From assembly GCF_042242105.1 (NCBI RefSeq), contig NC_092016.1, forward strand, positions 9,190,501 to 9,254,500: 64,000 bases of DNA, written 5' to 3'. The stretch is from Pempheris klunzingeri. Lineage: Eukaryota; Chordata; Actinopteri; Acropomatiformes; Pempheridae. The translations under genes and the position numbers were made by a program. Shown here piece by piece: positions 46,442 through 58,997 of the stretch; the first letter of the stretch is position 1; every line of letters starts with the position of its first letter. The notes under the pieces were generated by a model. It made no database searches and was not told the DNA's origin. It saw only the letters and a list, made by a program, of their open reading frames with translations.

Positions 46442-49400
46442 ATGTCCCACAGCCCTGAAATGAAGGACGACCCCATGGAGTGTCCTCTGTGCATGGAGCC
46501 GCTGGAGATTGATGACGTCAACTTCTTCCCCTGCACCTGCGGCTATCAGATCTGCCGCTTCTGTTGGCACCGCATCCGCACAGACGAGAACGGCCTCTGC
46601 CCCGCCTGCAGAAAGGTGAGGAAATGATGAACACGATAACAGAGAAACTAATCACAACTCACAACAGAGGGGATGTGTGTGGGAAAACGGAGATGATTAT
46701 GTTCAGTGTCCAAATGCTAATATAAGGTGGAGATACAACTTTGATCTCCCTTCTAATGTAGCTTATTAGTTAAAACATCAGTTCATCATCGTCATCATAG
46801 TTCACAGCCTCATCAGTTTGACTTGTGATGCCTGTCAAACTACCCTACTGACAGATAAAGGCCCCAGTGGTTTTTTTTTTACTGTCCTCTACAAAACCAC
46901 ATGATTAAAATAGAAGGATAGTGGTGGATATCAGAATGTAACTTGTGTGTTTGTTTAGCCGTACCCAGAGGACCCCGCTGTGTACAAGCCGCTGTCACAG
47001 GAGGAGATCCAAAGGATAAAGAACGAGAAGAAGCAGAAACAGAATGAGAAGAAGCAGAAGGTGACAGAAAACCGGAAGCATCTGGCCAGCGTCAGAGTGG
47101 TCCAGAGAAACCTGGTGTTTGTGGTGGGGCTCTCACAGCGACTCGCCGACCCGGAGGTGAGTATAGCGCCACCGCCAAAAAGCTCTGCGACTTTATTATT
47201 TTAGCTTGATGTAAACGAGGCTTTGACAGACTGAGGGCACCAGCAGCCAGATTTATCTTGGATTTTACTGCAGTGAAAATCATAAATACTTTGATAGGTA
47301 ATGATTTTAATGCCCATTTAAAGGTCTCTCAGTGAAAGCTCCCCCTTAAGGCTCAAGTGTAAAGCTTGTGTATTATGTTTGTCACAGTTCACCAAAACTT
47401 TTCTTTTCTTTCCTGATGTGCTGACAGGTCCTAAAACGACCAGAGTATTTTGGGAGGTTTGGGAAAATCCATAAAGTGGTCATCAACAATAGCACATCTT
47501 ACGCTGGTTCACAGGTGAGATGGATCAAATTTACAGGCTGTACTAACAGTTGACAAGTTTATACACATTAACAGAACTTCATCAAATGAGTGTTTCTAAT
47601 AGAAGAACCACCTGTGTTTTAGTATTAGATTAGATATCTTGCTTTTTTAGTTGCATATTATTAATTTTTTTTTTTAACTTAACTTTTTCATCCCTCAAAT
47701 TGACATAAATTAGATCCCAGGCATGAAAAGTTGACCGATTACACACACAAGCCATCAGTAATGGAGCAAATGGTTCATTGCAGCCCTGGAAAGACAGTGT
47801 AAATATAATTAAACTGCTACCAAAGATCTGTTTGACTTGTTATGTTTACTTTTATCTTCTGGTTTTTCAGGGGCCCAGTGCCAGCGCTTATGTCACTTAC
47901 ATCCGTTCTGAAGATGCTTTAAGAGCAATACAATGTGTAAACAATGTGGTTGTTGATGGCAGAACACTCAAGGTAAGAAATTAACAACAGTAATTTATTT
48001 AATCTATAATCTTATCGCTTTTACTTATATTTTAAGCGCTGCTCTTTTTCTGTCTCTCTCTTATAGGCTTCTTTAGGCACAACAAAGTACTGCAGTTACT
48101 TCCTTAAAAGTATGCAGTGTCCCAAACCTGATTGTATGTATCTACACGAGCTGGGGGATGAAGCGGCTAGCTTTACAAAAGAGGAGATGCAGGTAAAATA
48201 GCTGCTTCTCTTTCTGAAATGTGAACTGAATTTTTTTCCTCTTTGCTGCTTGTGTTGCTCGTGATGTATGTTTTGCATGTAGCGATTAAAAAGATTAACG
48301 TTGACTCATGCTGTGACATTTGTTTTTAGGCGGGTAAACATCAAGAGTATGAGCAGAAACTCCTTCAAGACCTCTATAAAATTAACCCTAGCTTTCTACA
48401 ACCTCCAGCATGTGGAACAGAGAAGTCAAAGAGTAAATCCAACTCCACACAAAGGTTGTTTTTTTGTTTTTTTTAATATTCTTCCTCTTAATACTTCCAC
48501 AGTGGGGTTTAATTATCATACTAAACTTGATTTTTCTCCTGCTTTGTAACAGAACCAATGGTAGCAATGGTAAGGATGGGTGGCCGACACTGTCAGGACA
48601 CAACAAACTGGCCAACGGGCTTTCAGAGGACCGCAAGTCTCCTCCATTGCTAGACTATCTAGACCAAGAAGTTATTGCTTCAGATGGGCTAGAAACAGAG
48701 CTGGGTCCTGGTCAGCGTACTACCCTGTCCCCCTTCTCCTCTAATTGTGACAGTAACAGGTAATATAAATAACGTCTCGACAAAAGCACAAACGATTTCC
48801 TTTATATGCATGTGAAATTGTCACCTATGTGTCCACAGTCCCAGCGACAAACCTCCAGAGTCAATCGGAATGGTGAACGGCGAGACTTTACAACAGGTAG
48901 AACGACCTCAACTCGGTTTTACATCAGTTACATATAAATGCAGGTCAGTCAGGACTGAGAGGGACAATCTCACAACCGTCTGCGCCTCTCTCCTCTCTCT
49001 ACTTCCAGATACCCACCAGTGACTCCCCCTCTCCTCCCCCGGGTTTAACCAAGCCCAGCCTGGTGGTGCCCATCAGCGTGTCAGACCTCACAGCCCGCTC
49101 ACCCTTCGAGGGTGCGGCAGCTGAGTCGCAGTCGCTCTTTTCAGACAACAGTAACTTCAGACATCCTAACCCTCTCCCCGCTGGCCTGCCCCCCTTCCCC
49201 AGCTCCCCACGCGGCAGTTCTGACTGGCCCATGACCCCTGAACCACAGAGCCTCTTCACATCAGGTACAAAGGAGATTTAATCCAACATTTTCTAAGTCT
49301 TGATTGGTTGTGATTTTTGGCTCATTTTCAAACAGTGGGTTGATCTGCAGCTGCTTCATTTTAACTATTTGTTTCCATAATACTCCAGACATTAGCATTT

Positions 49401-52400
49401 TACCAGGTACATAATATTGACTGTACTAATGGTGTCTCATTAATTTAGGTATTTCTGCTGTTGCACTGGATAATGAACCTAAAAGCAAAAAGTTTTGAAT
49501 TGTTGTGGACTAATCTATTAAGAGGACTGCCCTAGTCAACATAAAGCTGGATAGTCTTTTTTTTTTAATTTTCTTATGGCAAATTGTCACTGAATGGGTC
49601 ATCTGTCATCATTGTGTTGACAAAGTGGGGTCCAAGAGTGATCACACTGAAAATCTCTAATTATAAAGTTACAAAGTACTTTACAGTGAAAGAAAAAACA
49701 AGCAATAAAAGCAAAGTTGATACAAGATAAGTTAAGTTAAAAGTAGGGGAAAATATGAAGTGTTTAAAGTCTGGAGGCTTTAGCTGCAAGCCAGCCGATC
49801 GACTCCTGACTTGAAACGGTCAAAGAAATTTTATGACTGGTCAACTAAACACTTTCTCACACCGAGGACCGCCCCAGTAACTCGTCTCTCCTCTTTCCTT
49901 GCAGACACAATACCAGTGTCCTCTTCCACAGACTGGCAGGCGGCCTTTGGCTTCGGCTCGTCCAGCAAACAGCAGGACGACGATCTGGGCTTCGATCCTT
50001 TCGACGTCACCCGCAAGGCCTTGGCCGACCTGATAGAGAAGGAGCTGTCGGTGCAGGATCAGAGCCCCTTGTCCCCAGGGCCCTTCTCCCTTGGGAGCAA
50101 CCATGGCCCCAGCCTGCCCCCCAACCCCAACCCTGGCGCCTCTCACCACTTCCCCAGCGGCCTGCCACGCCTCCCCCAGCTCCACCACAGAGCCATCTAC
50201 AGCTCGTTCAGTTTCCCCGGCAGCCAGAACAGCCAGGCCAGTCAGCAGCAGTCAGCCGCCAGACACCCCTGGATGGGCGTCCCCACACGAAATAACCTCA
50301 CACACTTGAACCACTCAGCCAGTGCTGCCTCACACAGTAATTTCCTGGACCTGAATCTGCCCCCTCAGCACAACACAGGGCTGGGAGGGATCCCCATCTC
50401 AGGTACCAGACTCCTGGGTCACTGTGGCACCTATCTGTGTCCTGTGGGAGCAGTGCATGTTAAAATAGAGCTCAGATGTGTTACGTAATCATGTTATTTA
50501 ATATCACATGATATGTGCGCTGCCACGTAGCATTGTGATGCTTGTTTTGATTAGCATTTATTGACCTTGCAGAGGAAGCAGAAGCTCTGGTGGATGCAGT
50601 TCTGCAGCCGACCTCTAGTCTGTGATCTGAGGAGCTGACACGTCTGTTTTCCTCTCCTCTCCCGCAGAAAACAGTGGCTCTATAGACGGCTTAAATGTGA
50701 AAGAGTGGCAGGACGGCCTGAGAGCTCTCCTGCCCAACATCAACATCAACTTCGGGGGCCTCCCAAACTCCTCTTCCTCTTCATCCTCCTCGTCCTCCAA
50801 CAGTGTTAACCACATCGGTGGGCCGGCGGGGCCAGCAGGCATCTCACACAGCCTGAGCTGGGACGGCACAGCCAGTTGGATGGACCCTGCTATCATCACA
50901 GGTAGAAAGTAACTGAAATGATTTCACAGTTAGTGAGTAAACAAAAAATCAATCAACTGTTGGAGTCATTTAATAAGAGAAAATGCCATCTGCTGGTTGC
51001 AGCTGCTATTTTTTTATTATTATTGTAAACTGAATTATGGCTGCAACTACTTTCTTTTTCCTTTAATCTGCTGCTAAATTTCTTGATTAATCGCTTTGTC
51101 TATACACATGCAAGAAAATACTAAAATATGTCCATCACAATTTCCTGAAGCCCTTCAGGTTGTTTAATTTGGTCATTCAGCCCACTATAATACAACAAAT
51201 TCTCACTGCGGAGAAACTGGAACCATCAAATGTTTGACATTTGTGAAAAATTACTTTTACAGTTATTCGGTTATTTAAAGTAATTTTCAGTTCATCAGCT
51301 TTCATCCGAATTTAATTTTGTGTTTTGGACGTCATCAGAACAAAATGTCGCTTTGGTCACTGGGCACAATTTTCTGAACATTATATTGACTTTTATAGAA
51401 TAATTTCTAAAAGTCAACAAGTCAAAGAAACATTGTTAATAACTGCTGAATTATTTGTTCACAAGGATATTAAGAAGCTCGCAGAGTACGTTTTCTAGTA
51501 GTCAACAAAATACCAGAAATATGTTACAATAGAAAAAAAAGAATAATTTTTGATGCTCTTCTTCCTGCTGCATTACATAATGCTGAAAATGATTTAATTA
51601 TTGATCAATCTGCCAATTATTTTCTCAATTAATTAATTAATCGCTTTGACAAGAAAGTGTCAGAAAATATAAAGATGTTCATCAAATTGTATTATTATTA
51701 TTATTATTAGGTATTTTTCTTTTATATATTGGTTAAATAGTTTTTTCAACCAACAGTACAAAATACTAAAGATGTTAAATTGACAAAAATTAGACCAAAA
51801 AAACAGCAAATGCTCACATTTGAAAAGCTGGAATATTTACTTGAAAAATAGTTAAGACGTTTATGATTCAGTCACTTCAGCGTCAGTTATGACGATCTGA
51901 TCAAGTTACATATTGATCACTGATCAGCTTTAATAGAGTTCTGACAATCACAGTTTAATAAGTCAACACACAAAGTAACTCCTGTACAGGACGGCCTGAT
52001 GTGTTTGTATTTACTGCAGCATCGTCATATTGTAACGTTTCTCACTGGTCTCCCCTCTCGGCCCCGTCGCTCCTCAGGCATCCCGGCCTCAGCAGGAAAC
52101 AGTTTAGACTGTCTCCAGGACGACAACCCGCCACACTGGCTCAAGTCCCTGCAGGCGCTCACAGAGATGGACGGCCCGGCCGGCTCAGCGGTGCCCACTC
52201 CCCAGCCCCTCCACAGCAGCCTCCTCGACACCCACCTCCCCCTCCACCACAGAGCCGCCGGCGGCTGGGCTCCCTACCTGCCCCCTCCCACAGCCAACCC
52301 CGCCAGCCAGTTCCACTCCCCTCCCCCAGGCTTCCAGACCGCCTTCAGACCCCCGGGACAGCCCGCCACAGAGCTGCTACAGAGTGCCGCTGTGGACCGT

Positions 52401-52406
52401 CACTGA
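46442..52406 (+). CDS. cnot4: CCR4-NOT complex subunit 4, RING-type E3 ubiquitin ligase
   Basis: Twelve coding exons: 46442-46615, 46959-47156, 47428-47514, 47871-47972, 48067-48192, 48330-48454, 48553-48759, 48839-48896, 49009-49264, 49905-50402, 50668-50901, 52078-52406. Phases agree, giving 797 residues, in the range of long vertebrate isoforms. CNOT4 ubiquitinates substrates in translation quality control and works with CCR4-NOT. The RING is the C4C4 type, opening CPLCMEPLEIDDVNFFPCTC (residues about 14-57). A basic coiled-coil stretch (RIKNEKKQKQNEKKQK) follows. The RRM runs from about 108 to 188 (RNLVFVVGLSQRLADPEVL). A CCCH finger follows (YCSYFLKSMQCPKPDCMYLH). The rest is disordered, rich in Ser, Pro and Gly, with conserved islands SDWPMTPEPQSLFTS and DLGFDPFDVTRKALADLIEK. 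Exon 11 encodes a run of about ten serines. An alternative upstream ATG at 46397 is in frame, but the chosen one matches the family. Confidence 0.97.
51025..51890 (+). repeat. Two decayed copies of a common fish repeat in cnot4 intron
   Basis: Copies at about 51025-51280 (GGCTGCAACTACTTTC, CCATCACAATTTCCTGAAGC, AACTGGAACCATCAAATGTT) and about 51585-51870 (TTCTCAATTAATTAATTAAT, CAGCAAATGCTCACATTTGA) carry ordered parts of the 'GGGCTGCAACTAACGATTA' repeat. Both lie in the last intron, which is otherwise empty. Confidence 0.6.
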
Positions 52407-54020
52407 ACACAGACTACAGCAGACACCCATCCATTCCCCCACTACCACTTTATACCCACTCATCCTGTACCCGCTCCCCCCCCTCCCCCCTCCTCCCCCA
52501 ACGCAATACACACGAATCTGCAGAGTATGAAAAATTATTAACAAAGTAACAAACATGCTTTCTTCTTTTTCTCTTCCTCCTTCCTTTTTGTCTATTCTGA
52601 AAGGCCTATTTGTTTTTGTTTTTGTTTGTGGCACACAAGTTACCATTACCCTTTGTCTGCTACCATCACCACTCCTTACATCTAGTTCTGGGCGTCATGC
52701 GGGATTCGTCGTGTAGCTCACTGTTACCGGAGATCACGAGGAGCAGTATAGCATCGAGCGCCCAGTGGTGACACAAGAGTTGACTCCACAAACTGGCGAA
52801 GAAACAAATAAGCTGAAGTGAGGTCTTTTTTAAAAGTAACTAATGATTAAGCATGAACAGCATTTGTGTTTTTGGAAGTTGAAGTCACGATTAGTTTTCG
52901 AGGAATGAAGCAAGCTGTGAATCTGCTCTTGAAGCTTTGCCCCAAAGACCCTCATCCTCCCCACTTTAACAGGAGACTGTGAAACGGTTAACCCTTACAG
53001 CTACGTCGAGAATAAGAGAGGCAGAAAGGGGGCTGACACTTAGCTTTTGTTTTTGAGAGTGGTTTTTAAAAAATGTTTAAAAAAAAAAAGAAGCTGAGAT
53101 TTGGTTAGTAGAGAGTGAATGCAGATGACACAGGGGAGTTGAGGGCACAGGCTATGCATGGGCTCCCTGTTAGGTAGGGACACAGACGGCCTGCGTGAGA
53201 GGCCACTTGGCCCACATTCCCTTTAGCGGAGGGCAGCCGCTGGCCCCGTCCTGCTGGAGGGAAGTTTTTGCTGAACCTCTGTATCAGAGGATAGAGCACT
53301 GCCTAACCGTGGGGAGCCAGGGCTTTGGGAGACCGTGGCACACATCCTGAGCACTAGGGTTAGACTCTTACTCACAGTGCCACTGTGTGGTACCTACAGT
53401 AGCTAGCCCTAACATGGACAGCCACCGAGTAGATAGGACAATGACTAGACGGATGAGGAAATGTCAAAAATACTAACGAGGGTAGCAATAGGGTTAACGG
53501 GTCCCTTTGTTCGACCCACGAGGGCTTAAACGAGGCCTTAAAACGGACAGATGAGAGAAAGGAGTGATTGGGAGGGGAGTCTGCTGAAAAATATGCAATA
53601 TTGTATGTGACTTCGGCAACTGTATGTGAGTGTGTGTCACAAAGGAAGGTGCTGCAAGACAAAACCAAGTACTGTAGTAGTGATTTTAAGGAGCTCTCAG
53701 CCTTTAGGATTTGAGATCGACCTCTCCGACCACCGCCTTTTTTCTTTTTGAAGTCTTAATTCTGATCCGTGATTTGCTCTCTCCTCTCTCTCTCTTTCTC
53801 CCTCTCTTACCCTCCTCACCCCCATCCCCACCCCTCCCTCCGTTTCCCTATTTAACAGTATTCACAAAAATGAACAAACTCATCCAGGAGAAACCAACAC
53901 AGAGTCATACAATGGGTTTTAACATGATGTTGCGAGAAAAAAACAAAGCAAAAGTGAGGCGCTTAAGGAAGTGAACTGTCCTCTGCAGGTCTGGAAAAAT
54001 GAACCTTAAATAAAACTGAA
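52407..54020 (+). other. cnot4 3' untranslated region
   Basis: Follows the TGA at 52404-52406. Pyrimidine-rich blocks and a short A-run occur, with no further coding frame of note. The hexamer AATAAA at 54009-54014 is the best polyadenylation signal and would give a 3' untranslated region of about 1.6 kb. Confidence 0.6.
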
Positions 54021-54025
54021 AACTC

Positions 54026-56940
54026 AGAGCTGGTGTTTGTCTGCTGTTGTGTTCTCAGCACCCTGATTCAAATAAGTGCACCGATAAATATTTAAACTTT
54101 CAAGTACTCAACACGACACTGCATGTAACTCCTCAGGAAGGTCACTAGTCTCTTGTTTGTCGTTCCAATGTCTTCCAGTAGGGGGCAGATCGCTTTCTGT
54201 CAGTGATGAAGCTCTGCAGTCAAACTTACACACAAGGTGACACAGGAGGACTCTGATACCACACTTTGTCACACACACCATGTTTTATCCCACTAAATAA
54301 GATTTTCAACGGATCAAAGTATTTGTTAGATATATCCAGTGGTTAAAAACAACTATGATGGAGATAAAGATTGAAGTACTAACACATATTTCAGAGCCTT
54401 ATGTTTGTCTTTGTCAGTATAGTTGCACTGCTGGGAGCAGAGCATGCGTATATATTGCAGCCTCTCAGTTTGCACCTCTGCACTCAGCCAGTGCAGCAGC
54501 AGATACCTGCAGCAGAGACATTTTTCTTTTTGTCCTGTAGGACTCCTGACAGACACAAGGAGGAGCACAGTCGATACTCATAAACTGGCTTCATTATTTC
54601 TACACTTAGATATCTCAATCAGGTGCTTTTTATAATGTAGCAGACGTGGGACTGACACCAGACACATTATTTAACATTTTGGTCCATAGTTAGTTCTGGT
54701 TATGGCTGCAATTAAAGATTACTTTCATTATCAATTAATCTGCAAGTCATTTATTTTGATTAATCTGTGAATTATTTAGGCTGGGGATTTTCAAAGTCAA
54801 AGGGTTTTAGGGGACGTAAACAGGAAGTTTAATGTTGCCATGGAGTCAGATGGTTTGCAGTTTTAACAAGATGAGATCTGATTTATTTTATTGGCACCAT
54901 TAAAAGCAAACCTAATTAGCTACAGGCAAGTCCTGTTAATGTAGAGGTACAAACGACTACCACTAGATTACTGTGATAATGAAGAAAATTGAAAAAAAGT
55001 CCTGCATCTTCTTATGTTAACTGACCAAAGCGATTATCCGATTATCAAAGTAGTCTGCGGTCATTTTTCTGTCGACCGACTAATCAGTTGTTGATAGTTT
55101 CAGCTCTAGTCGGGGTGTAACTGGACCCGTGGGTGCAGCAGCACCCTCTGGTCTCATAGTCCAGGTGCTGAGGAGGCACCAGCAGAGGAAGGTGAGTGTG
55201 TGGTTAACACAGTGACAGTGAGTCAGCAGCAACGCGGAGAGGGAGAAAGCTCTGCTGAGAGTGTTACCGGACCAACACACGCTCATGCGAACACAACGCT
55301 GAAACACAGTGGAGGGATCTTTGTGATGATGCATATCTGACATATTCCAGAACAGCTTGTTTTTTTTACTCCCCACAGCCACAGAAAAATAACCAGTTTG
55401 AGCCTTTTTTCTGCTCCAGAGGGGAAAAAACTGGCACAGAATTTGCCTGAAAGCATGACGGACTTAATTATTAAGTGCTCTGTGACAGACAGTGTTGCCT
55501 AAAACGAATGATTAGTTTATTGATTTGCTTGCTGTGCTGAAACTGCATATTCATGCTCATTATCATGAGGGGAAGGGGAGGACTGGGGAGTGAATGATGA
55601 AGCAAAAGAGGTTAGAGGTATTTCTTAGAGATGAATCACCTTTTAGTTGCATATTTCAAAACCTGAGTCAAACACTGGCAGTAAATTATTCAATTTTAAA
55701 GCACCAGAATTGGGATTTTTTTTTTTTTTTTTTCACAGCGAATAGGTGAATCTGTGACTTTAATTCCTGGCTGTAAATGTCTTAACTGAAGTATGCTGAG
55801 TGTTTGGATTTAATGTCGACAAACAGCATTTAAGTATGGTCAGGTGTTCCTTCAGGACAAGCAGAAAAAGCCCTGATTTTTCACTCTCTTTTCCTCAGAG
55901 CTGTCCTCTGCGGGGGTTCAGGCTGTTAAACTGCTGAAATCTCGCTTTCCTTAAGCACTGCAGCTATGAGGGCATGTGGAGAGGGCACAGTAGCTGCAGT
56001 GGCTGCCGTCAGGAGGAAGCTGTAAACTGTACTGAGAGGTGTGTATAGATTATGAGAGCACACACACAAGGACGCAGGCGCAAGGCCCCTAGAGACACAA
56101 AACATCCAAAACCATTCATTTATAGCCATTTTGTCTCTTTCAGTGACATTTGGTACGTGAGCCTGAACCCCCAGGTGCTGCACCTAAATGTCATTATACT
56201 AAATACTGCAGCAAATGACACAAAATATTGTACATATTATCTTGAAAGCTTGAGATGCTTTCCTAGAGAAAAGTTTATATTTTCTGACAGACTGATCAGG
56301 ATCAGGACCAACGAGTCGAAAACAGGCACACAGACTGAAAAGCTGAGACGCCGATAGGCTGCTCACTGTTAAAGGCCCAGCGCCGCCCATCGGCTACTGA
56401 GACGCCAAAGTGGAAAGTTGGGAAATGCTCAACCTCGTGCAAATCATGATCTCTTTGCAACAGACCCACAGAGCTACACGTTTATGAGGCCAGAGAGTTT
56501 CTACTAGCTGGTACCAGTGTGGGTGAACTGTGGGTGAAAAGGGGGCATGGGTGGGTGTGTGTTAGAGCGGGACTCCCTTGTGATTGGCTAGTTGCCTCCA
56601 CAGTGACCTGTCAATCAGTTAGAAATTAAAAAGACAAATATATCTGATTGACAGGAGCTGTAACACTGTTTACAGAAAAAAGTTGGTATTTTGTTTTCAG
56701 CTCATAAAGTTGAGGTGTAACGCCTGGTGTCGCCTAAAACTGTTTTAAAATTGTATTTTAAAATTGTTCAGCGTTCTGTTTTAGTAAAAGACACTCCAAG
56801 GAGTTGGCTGTTCATTTTTTGCTAAGTACATTTTGTTTTGAGCCTATTTTTAACCAGACAAAATTAAAAAGTGAATTACGGATGCAGCTAGCCAACCAAG
56901 CTAGCTCCACCCTCTCATCCCATAATGATCACTAGTGGGT
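54026..56940. other. Gene-free region after cnot4
   Basis: No coding exon is supported. A repeat copy at about 54700-55115 is listed separately. A poly-T run lies at 55718-55732. Small frames near 54353-54635 and 55080-55382 overlap one another on both strands and show no family features. Confidence 0.45.
54700..55115 (+). repeat. Long copy of the GGCTGCAACTAACGATTA repeat
   Basis: Left end TTATGGCTGCAATTAAAGAT with CATTATCAATTAATCTGCAA. Right end CGATTATCCGATTATCAAAG, CTGTCGACCGACTAATCAGT and AGTTTCAGCTCTA. The two ends are roughly inverted. The middle is altered. Confidence 0.65.
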
Positions 56941-56944
56941 TCAA

Positions 56945-57680
56945 AAAACCAAGATGGTAAACTCAGGCATGCTAACATGCTCACAGTGACAATGCTAACT
57001 TGGTGATTGTGAGCTGGTACAATGATAACCTGCTTATTTTAGAGTTTTCTAATTAGCACAAAACACAAAGTTCAGCTGAGCCTAATGGGAATGTCATCAG
57101 TGTTTCAGGTGTTTGGTCAAAAACTGAAGTAGAGAAGTGACGGGATGATCAAAATTATTAGAGTTTATCCTGAGATGAACAGAAAATGTCTCCACCAAGT
57201 GTTAGGAAACACATCCAGTAGCTGTCAAGACGTTTCACTTAAAACCACAGATGGCAACCTCATGGTGGCGCTAGACGGAAAAGTCAGAGGATCGCAAAAT
57301 TCGATAGGATTCATCTTCTGGTGACCTTGAATCTCTATGAAAAAGAGGTAACGTCTGCTCACTTGCTAAATGTCACAAAAACGTTTTTTTTATTACTGAT
57401 AGTCCTATTTGGATCTTCATCTGGTCGACATCCACGTAGGATCAAATCACTGGCAGAAACAAAAAAACATTTTTGCAGCATAGAGCGAGTGCGCAGGTGT
57501 TTTTCATTGACGCGGCCTTCCACCTACGTCATGTGTGTATATTTACTCTCCTTCAAACCATGACTGTCTACAAATTTAGTCCATCCAGTAATTGTTGATA
57601 TGTTTTATCTGGACCAAAGTGGTAGTAGACCCACTGTGATCTGTACGTCTGTTTTTCTGTATTTTACCCAAACTGACAGA
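56945..57680 (+). repeat. ATGCTAACATGCTC repeat copy 2, interrupted by another insertion
   Basis: The left part (56950-57335) contains GGCATGCTAACATGCTCACA, AAGTTCAGCTGAGCCTAATG, GTGGCGCTAGACGGAAAAGT and GATTCATCTTCTGGTGACCT. The family's next phrase (CCATCCAGTAATTGTTGATA) resumes only at 57580. The 57340-57570 block between them is foreign and has a relative near 59590-59640 (both carry a CCTACGT ... ACTCTC block), so this looks like one element inside another. Confidence 0.55.
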
Positions 57681-57699
57681 CGGTTTTCAGGCGTATCCG

Positions 57700-58990
57700 C
57701 CATCCAACTTCAAACCCTCATGTGTGACACTGGGGCTATGTGGTTTTCATATGACAACATTATGGCAGTCGATGATATATATACATATAATATCCTGGCC
57801 CTGGTCTGGCTGCCTGCCTGCATGGGAAACCTGCAGGGACGGCTCTCAGCAGAAAGCACTCTCTCCATTTGTCAGCCTTTGACAGGCTCTCTCACCAGTG
57901 GAGCCGCCTGCGCTGCAAAAAATGACTATTTTGACAAGTTATGTGGCCTCATACTAAGAAATTAAAACTACAGCTGAGACAATTAGTCAATGAAGTCATT
58001 AGCTGCAACTATTTGGGTAATTATTTAAGTAATTTCTCAAGCAAAAAAATGCAATTATTCTGTGGTCTCAGCTTCAATGGTGTGAGAATGTATCGCTGTC
58101 CTCTGTTTTATTCCCTGTAAATTGAATATCTTTGGATTTTGGGCTGTTTACGACATCTGAAGACATCAACCTGAGTCCTGGGATATTGCGAGGGACATTT
58201 TTCAGTCCTCTAAAGTTTTATAGACCAAATTATTGATCAATAAAATCAAGAAAATAATTATCAGGTGAATCAATAATGAAAAAAAACATATAAGTGAAGA
58301 TGGTTGTAGCTTTAATTAACACATTTAAAATCATAATTGAGAATTGCCAGTAGAACCAAATAATTCAACTTCAGGGCTTTTCATTTACATTTTCATGAGA
58401 CAAGAAGTAGAAAGTAGAAAAAAGAAACACAGAAAAAGGCAAACACTGTCAAACTGACACTCCACCTTATTGGCACCTTCTTCTTCTTCCTTCCCATAAA
58501 GTAATATTTAGAGACTCAGGCTGAATGACGCAGTAAGATGGATATTTTTTGCAGTGGGCTCAACTCTCGACTGACCCACATGAGCCTTTACTGTAAATTC
58601 CACCAGCAGTCCAGTTAATGTGTCCTGGCCAGGAAAACTGACATGCTTCTCCATCATCATACAAAATGTAATGGCCCTGTTGTATGTATGGGGTCTGTAT
58701 GTAGTGCAGCGTGGACCGTGCTTTTTGTTCAACAACAACATCGTCTCCGTGCTTAACCCCAAGAAAAAGACACACAAGGCGCATGCATGCTTTATTTTCC
58801 TCTGGATGACACAGCAGCTACTTATGAGTCATCAATACTCAACCCGAACATCAAAATGCAACAACGCAAGTTTTCAAAAGACCAAGAGTGTAGTAGTATG
58901 AAGTAGGTAGGTGAGATGTCCAGTTAAATAAATGAGCCTGGGCTATGAGGGTAGGGATGATAGTGGAGGAACCTTGGCCTAGTGACTGGA
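57700..58990. other. Gene-free region
   Basis: No supported exon. Around 57970-58340 are fragments of the GGCTGCAACTAACGATTA repeat. Overlapping minus-strand frames at 58508-58784 code for protein-like sequence in two frames, but I recognise neither and found no good splice context. Confidence 0.4.
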
Positions 58991-58997
58991 TATATTT

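Noticed and set aside
52001-52549. 182-codon proline-rich frame overlapping the cnot4 last exon
   Set aside because: It is the shadow frame of a GC-rich, proline- and serine-coding exon. The phase-correct frame is the cnot4 C-terminus.
58508-58784. Two overlapping minus-strand frames with protein-like composition
   Set aside because: Neither matches a family I know. The only AG near the upstream edge is weak and the two frames compete, so coding use is unsupported.
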